From NCBI RefSeq assembly GCF_000316035.1, contig NZ_ANHX01000011.1:62001-126000 (forward strand): a DNA stretch of 64,000 bases, in the 5' to 3' direction. Positions 48,943-64,000 of the stretch are shown here, piece after piece. Positions within the stretch are counted from its first letter, which is position 1. The number at the start of each line of letters is the position of its first letter. The position numbers and the translations under genes were made by a program. Under the pieces are notes generated by a model that did not search any database, was not told where the DNA came from, and saw nothing but the letters and a program-made list of their open reading frames with translations. The DNA comes from Paenibacillus sp. PAMC 26794 (GTDB lineage: Bacteria > Bacillota > Bacilli > Paenibacillales > Paenibacillaceae).

Positions 48943-48968
48943 CAGGCATCTCCGTATTGGAGATGTCT
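48943..48968 (-). terminator. Terminator of the minus-strand micro-ORF
   Basis: ggcatctcc and ggagatgtc form a 9-base stem with loop gtatt. On the minus strand it is followed by CTGTTTTGTTCT, a T-rich tail, so it probably ends the transcript of the small gene at 48980-49078. Confidence 0.6.
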
Positions 48969-48979
48969 ATTTGTCATGT

Positions 48980-49078
48980 TCAGGCTTCAGTTAATATCCA
49001 GTATAGAACTACACTAAATGCCACGACACAGAGTCCAAAAAGGAGTCCAAAAATGATCACGAATTTCTTCCCATTCAT
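48980..49078 (-). CDS. 32-residue single-pass membrane peptide
   Basis: Minus-strand ORF starting at 49078. The product begins MNGKKFVIIFGLLFGLCVVA and ends YWILTEA, with one long hydrophobic helix (about residues 6-28) and a positively charged N terminus, so it is probably a single-pass inner-membrane peptide. GAGGAGGG lies about 12 bases upstream and a hairpin with a T-rich tail downstream. It lies directly before the lipopeptide locus but on the other strand. Function unknown. Confidence 0.5.
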   Translation of the reverse strand: MNGKKFVIIFGLLFGLCVVAFSVVLYWILTEA

Positions 49079-49220
49079 AGGAATTGATAACCCTCCTCTT
49101 GACTTTATTATTGCATAACTCCTAATGAAAGCTTATTATAAATTTTGCAAACAAGGAATTTATTGGTTTTCGGTTGTAAAAGTGCATGAAATATAAAGTT
49201 GATACATGGGAGGATGCTGG

Positions 49221-50426
49221 ATGAGTAATGTAGCTCTGTTGTTTCCTGGACAAGGTTCTCAGATGATTGGCATGGGTAGAGACTTTTGGAATAACTTCGA
49301 TGTAGCCAAAAAGTTATTTGAAGAAGCCAGTGATGCTATTTCTTTCGATTTAAGAAAACTGTGTTTTGAAGGCAGTATGAATGAGTTGACAATGACGATG
49401 AACGCTCAGCCTGCACTTTTAACCGTTAGTGTGATTGCTTTTCAGGTTTATATGCAAGAAATCGGATTGGAACCTGCTTATTTGGCTGGACATAGTCTGG
49501 GAGAATATTCGGCTCTGGTATGCGCGGGTGTTCTTTCTTTTCATGACGCTATTAAACTGGTAAGACAACGAGGTATCATTATGCATAATGCAGACCCATA
49601 TCAGGAAGGTACCATGGCTGCCATTTCAGGCATTCATTTAGATACACTTCAAAAAATATGCGAACAAGTTTCCACGATCGAATGCCCTGCCTGTGTGGCA
49701 TGTATTAACGCTGACCAGCAGTTTGTCATTTCAGGACATCGTCAAGCCATACAAGAAATTATAAAAAGGACAGAATCTATGGGAACAAAACACTCGTATA
49801 TTAATGTAAGTGGTCCCTATCATTCGCCCCTGATGCAACATGCAGCAGAACAATTTGAAATAGAACTCGGTCAATATCCATATGCTCTTGCAAAGTACCC
49901 GGTTATATCCAATGTTACAGCAGCACCCTATGAGTCTGATCGATCTGTCACGGATTACTTAAACATGCAGATGACGATGCCTGTAAGATGGCTAGAGTCG
50001 ATGCACTATTTGATTGACCAGAAAGTTACTGAAGTTATAGAGTTGGGTTCAAAACATGTGTTAGTTAGTCTTATGAGTAAAATAACGAAAGGTATTGTAC
50101 CTTATTCCCTAAGTCAGCCTTCGGATTTACTAATGCTAACGAATACACATGAAAGAAAAAATAAGTTGTTAACGATTCGCAAAAATTGGTTGTCCGAGTT
50201 GATGGTAACCGCGTTTATTTCAAGAAATTATAATCCAGATTCAATATCATATACCCAAACGGTAGTGCCCTTATTTCATCAATTACAACGGGTACAGGAA
50301 CAAATGCACAAGAATGGATACGAACTCAGCGAAGAAGAGATAAATGATGCTCTGCAGGTATGTCATTCCATTTTTACAGCAAAACAAATTCCATTCGATG
50401 GAACCGCGTTGATTGATGCAATCTAG
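49221..50426 (+). CDS. fenF: Stand-alone malonyl-CoA acyltransferase of a lipopeptide synthetase
   Basis: 401 residues, the length of FenF/ItuD/BmyD. MSNVALLFPGQGSQMIGMGRDFW is the standard acyltransferase start. The catalytic serine is S92 in GHSLGEYSALVCAG and the histidine H201 in PYHSPLM. The last 100 residues are the extra helical tail typical of this group. It loads malonyl onto the carrier protein of the adjacent hybrid synthetase, which has no acyltransferase domain. The ATG at 49221 is chosen because GGGAGG lies just upstream; 49206 is within the ribosome binding site. A terminator follows it. Confidence 0.88.
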   Translation: MSNVALLFPGQGSQMIGMGRDFWNNFDVAKKLFEEASDAISFDLRKLCFEGSMNELTMTMNAQPALLTVSVIAFQVYMQEIGLEPAYLAGHSLGEYSALVCAGVLSFHDAIKLVRQRGIIMHNADPYQEGTMAAISGIHLDTLQKICEQVSTIECPACVACINADQQFVISGHRQAIQEIIKRTESMGTKHSYINVSGPYHSPLMQHAAEQFEIELGQYPYALAKYPVISNVTAAPYESDRSVTDYLNMQMTMPVRWLESMHYLIDQKVTEVIELGSKHVLVSLMSKITKGIVPYSLSQPSDLLMLTNTHERKNKLLTIRKNWLSELMVTAFISRNYNPDSISYTQTVVPLFHQLQRVQEQMHKNGYELSEEEINDALQVCHSIFTAKQIPFDGTALIDAI

Positions 50427-50467
50427 TAATCCTGTATATTCTCTCGCAGGATCTGTAATAGAGCGCC

Positions 50468-50497
50468 AGACTGCCTTATTATAAGGTGGTCTTTTTT
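50468..50497 (+). terminator. Terminator between the acyltransferase and the hybrid synthetase
   Basis: agactgcctta pairs with taaggtggtct (G-U allowed), loop tta, followed by TTTTTT. Confidence 0.75.
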
Positions 50498-50601
50498 GTC
50501 GTTTGATACGTCCGGACTTGTTGAAATTCCAGAGATTAGGTAATAAATACGTCAATAACTCACGAATTCATATCTATTTTTTACCAAAAAGTAACAATAA
50601 A

Positions 50602-50630
50602 TTGATTGATTTAACATATATTTCTATGGT
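50602..50630 (+). promoter_or_regulatory. Candidate promoter of the synthetase gene
   Basis: TTGATT (50602-50607), 17-base spacer, TATGGT (50625-50630) in an AT-rich region about 70 bases before the start codon. It supports separate transcription from the acyltransferase gene. Confidence 0.45.
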
Positions 50631-50683
50631 AAAATTTTGCTTGAAAATATGTGTAAATAATTAGATAAGCATACTAGAGATGA

Positions 50684-62587
<11,904 letters not shown>

Positions 62588-62621
62588 GCTAACTTAAAAA
62601 TACAAGTGATCGGGGTGCCGT

Positions 62622-64000
62622 ATGTCTATTTTTAAGAAACAGGAATCGTATTGGGCAAGCCGATTTGAAGATGATGATCATCTTGTTCATTTGCCTTATT
62701 GCAAGACAACCTCCAAACACCCAGACGATACGCAACACCAGAATGATATATATAAGTCTTTGTCAGCCGATGTTTCACATAAAATCAAGTCCATGTCGCG
62801 AAATGCTCCTATGGCGATATATACGATCTTATTAACAGGAGTTCAGTGTATGTTATATAAATACACGAATGAAACCAAGATGATTATTGGTATACCAACG
62901 ATGGAAGAAAAGAACAATGATCTATCGCTCTCGAATAAGGTTCTTGTATTAAAAAATAATATTAAACATGTGATGTCATTCAAATCCTTATTTAATCAAG
63001 TGAAGACCAGTTTAACCGAAGCCATTCAGCATCAACGAATCCCTTTCAGAAAAATGGTTGAACGTTTAAATGTTCAGTATGATTCGAACCATGTACCTCT
63101 AATTCATACCTTGGTTTCGTTAAATGAAATTCATCCTGCCCTTGATCAAAATAACGTAAAAGCGGCGACGATGTTCCACTTTGATCTGGAGAACGACTCC
63201 ATTCAGTTAAGATTAGTTTATGATGATGATCGTTATGATCGCGATTATATGGTCCAAGTTGTAGAACATCTTGACCAATTGTTATCCGTTGTGCTGAACC
63301 AACCTGAACTGGAGTTAAGTCAAGTTGATATGCTATCAGGGTTTCATCGAAACAAGCTGTTATATGACTTTAACGATACAAGGGTTGGGTATCCACAGAA
63401 CAAGACGGTGCATCAATTATTTGAAGAACAGGTGGAACGAACACCGGACCATCCGGCAGTCGTATTTGAGAATAGACAGTTAACGTACAGAGAGTTAAAT
63501 CAAAAATCCAACCAATTGGCCCGATTGCTTCAAGCTAAGGGGGTGCAGGCGGGTCAGTTCGTTGGCATTATGGCAGAACGCTCACTTGAGATGATCATAG
63601 GTTTATTCGGTATTCTAAAAGCTGGTGGGGCATATGTCCCAATCGATCCGGAATATCCGGCAGATCGTATTCGCTATATCCTTGAGGATTCAAAAGTGTC
63701 TTGGTTGCTGCATCAAAGTCATATACAGGAACCTGAACATTTTGCAGGGACATGTGTCATTCTGGATTCTGAAATAAATCACTATGAGGATCATTTAAAT
63801 TTGGTGGATGGAGCGATCTCCAGTGATTTGGCATACATGATCTACACGTCTGGAACAACAGGTCATCCCAAAGGCGTAATGATTGAACATGCCAGCATCG
63901 TGAATTCTCTGCAATGGAAATCGGATTTTTATCATTTTACCGGAGATGATCGGGTATTAATGCTGAATCCTTTCGTTTTTGATTCATTTATTACTCATTT
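62622..64000 (+). CDS. Second NRPS subunit, 3'-truncated by window edge (MycB/ItuB-like start)
   Basis: Open from the ATG at 62622 (MSIFKKQESYWASRFEDDDH) to the window end, 459 residues, 34 bases after the hybrid gene; ribosome binding site GGGGTG. Residues about 1-230 are only the C-terminal lobe of a condensation domain: the lobe with HHxxxDG is absent. From about 265 an A domain begins (TVHQLFEEQVERTPDHPAV), with [17 protein letters not shown] and, at the edge, NPFVFDSFITH, which gives the first pocket residues D-S and T at position 239. Its substrate cannot be read because the sequence stops. This beginning is like ItuB/MycB and is a docking or non-catalytic stub before the first full module. 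Confidence 0.88.
   Translation, partial: MSIFKKQESYWASRFEDDDHLVHLPYCKTTSKHPDDTQHQNDIYKSLSADVSHKIKSMSRNAPMAIYTILLTGVQCMLYKYTNETKMIIGIPTMEEKNNDLSLSNKVLVLKNNIKHVMSFKSLFNQVKTSLTEAIQHQRIPFRKMVERLNVQYDSNHVPLIHTLVSLNEIHPALDQNNVKAATMFHFDLENDSIQLRLVYDDDRYDRDYMVQVVEHLDQLLSVVLNQPELELSQVDMLSGFHRNKLLYDFNDTRVGYPQNKTVHQLFEEQVERTPDHPAVVFENRQLTYRELNQKSNQLARLLQAKGVQAGQFVGIMAERSLEMIIGLFGILKAGGAYVPIDPEYPADRIRYILEDSKVSWLLHQSHIQEPEHFAGTCVILDSEINHYEDHLNLVDGAISSDLAYMIYTSGTTGHPKGVMIEHASIVNSLQWKSDFYHFTGDDRVLMLNPFVFDSFITH

Overview
The window looks like a chromosomal stretch of a Paenibacillus. The evidence is moderate GC, strong AGGAGG-type ribosome binding sites with some TTG and GTG starts, LicT/BglP/BglA beta-glucoside modules, a GH78 rhamnosidase, a DUF6809 remnant and an iturin-type lipopeptide synthetase. 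Species cannot be fixed from sequence alone. I see no tRNA, rRNA, insertion sequence or CRISPR array.

Layout. Bases 1-5320 hold a partial unknown gene, a DUF1361 membrane protein, a TetR regulator divergent from an alpha/beta hydrolase, and two convergent serine hydrolases. Bases 5574-9031 hold a broken DUF6809 gene and a four-gene cluster that pairs an SPFH (YdjI-like) protein carrying zinc ribbons with three small membrane proteins, two of them ending in near-identical zinc ribbons. Bases 9100-12700 are patchy: a secreted glycoamylase-like enzyme sits between two gene remnants, and one remnant is an internally deleted copy of the LRR gene at 11162-12700. Bases 12739-19044 hold a cupin, an unknown gene and a compact MCP-CheW-CheA chemosensory operon. 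Bases 19142-23844 hold a LysR regulator divergent from a zwf-tal-gnd pentose-phosphate operon.

Bases 25374-45098 are mainly beta-glucoside uptake. Module 1 is licT1-bglP1-bglA1. Module 2 is licT2-bglP2. Module 3 is bglP3-bglA2. LicT-type RNA antiterminators (RAT) overlapping terminators precede licT1, bglP1, licT2, bglP2 and bglP3. The bglP3 leader carries two RATs and looks like a duplicated licT-bglP unit that lost its licT. Between modules 1 and 2 lie a deoxyribonucleotidase, an AraC-GH78 rhamnosidase pair, an acetyltransferase, an acyltransferase-3 protein and several small unknown genes.

Bases 45412-48809 hold a RidA-like protein, a membrane-anchored subtilisin, an acetyltransferase and a HAD phosphatase. 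A 32-residue membrane micro-ORF (48980-49078, minus strand) precedes the lipopeptide locus. That locus consists of a stand-alone malonyl-CoA acyltransferase (FenF/ItuD type), a 3961-residue hybrid synthetase with MycA/ItuA architecture (AL-ACP-KS-ACP-AMT-C-PCP-C-A-PCP-C), and the start of a second NRPS running off the window. The first amino-acid-activating domain reads as a glutamate code rather than the asparagine code of iturins, so the product is predicted to be a beta-amino-fatty-acyl-Glu lipopeptide, distinct from iturin, mycosubtilin and bacillomycin.
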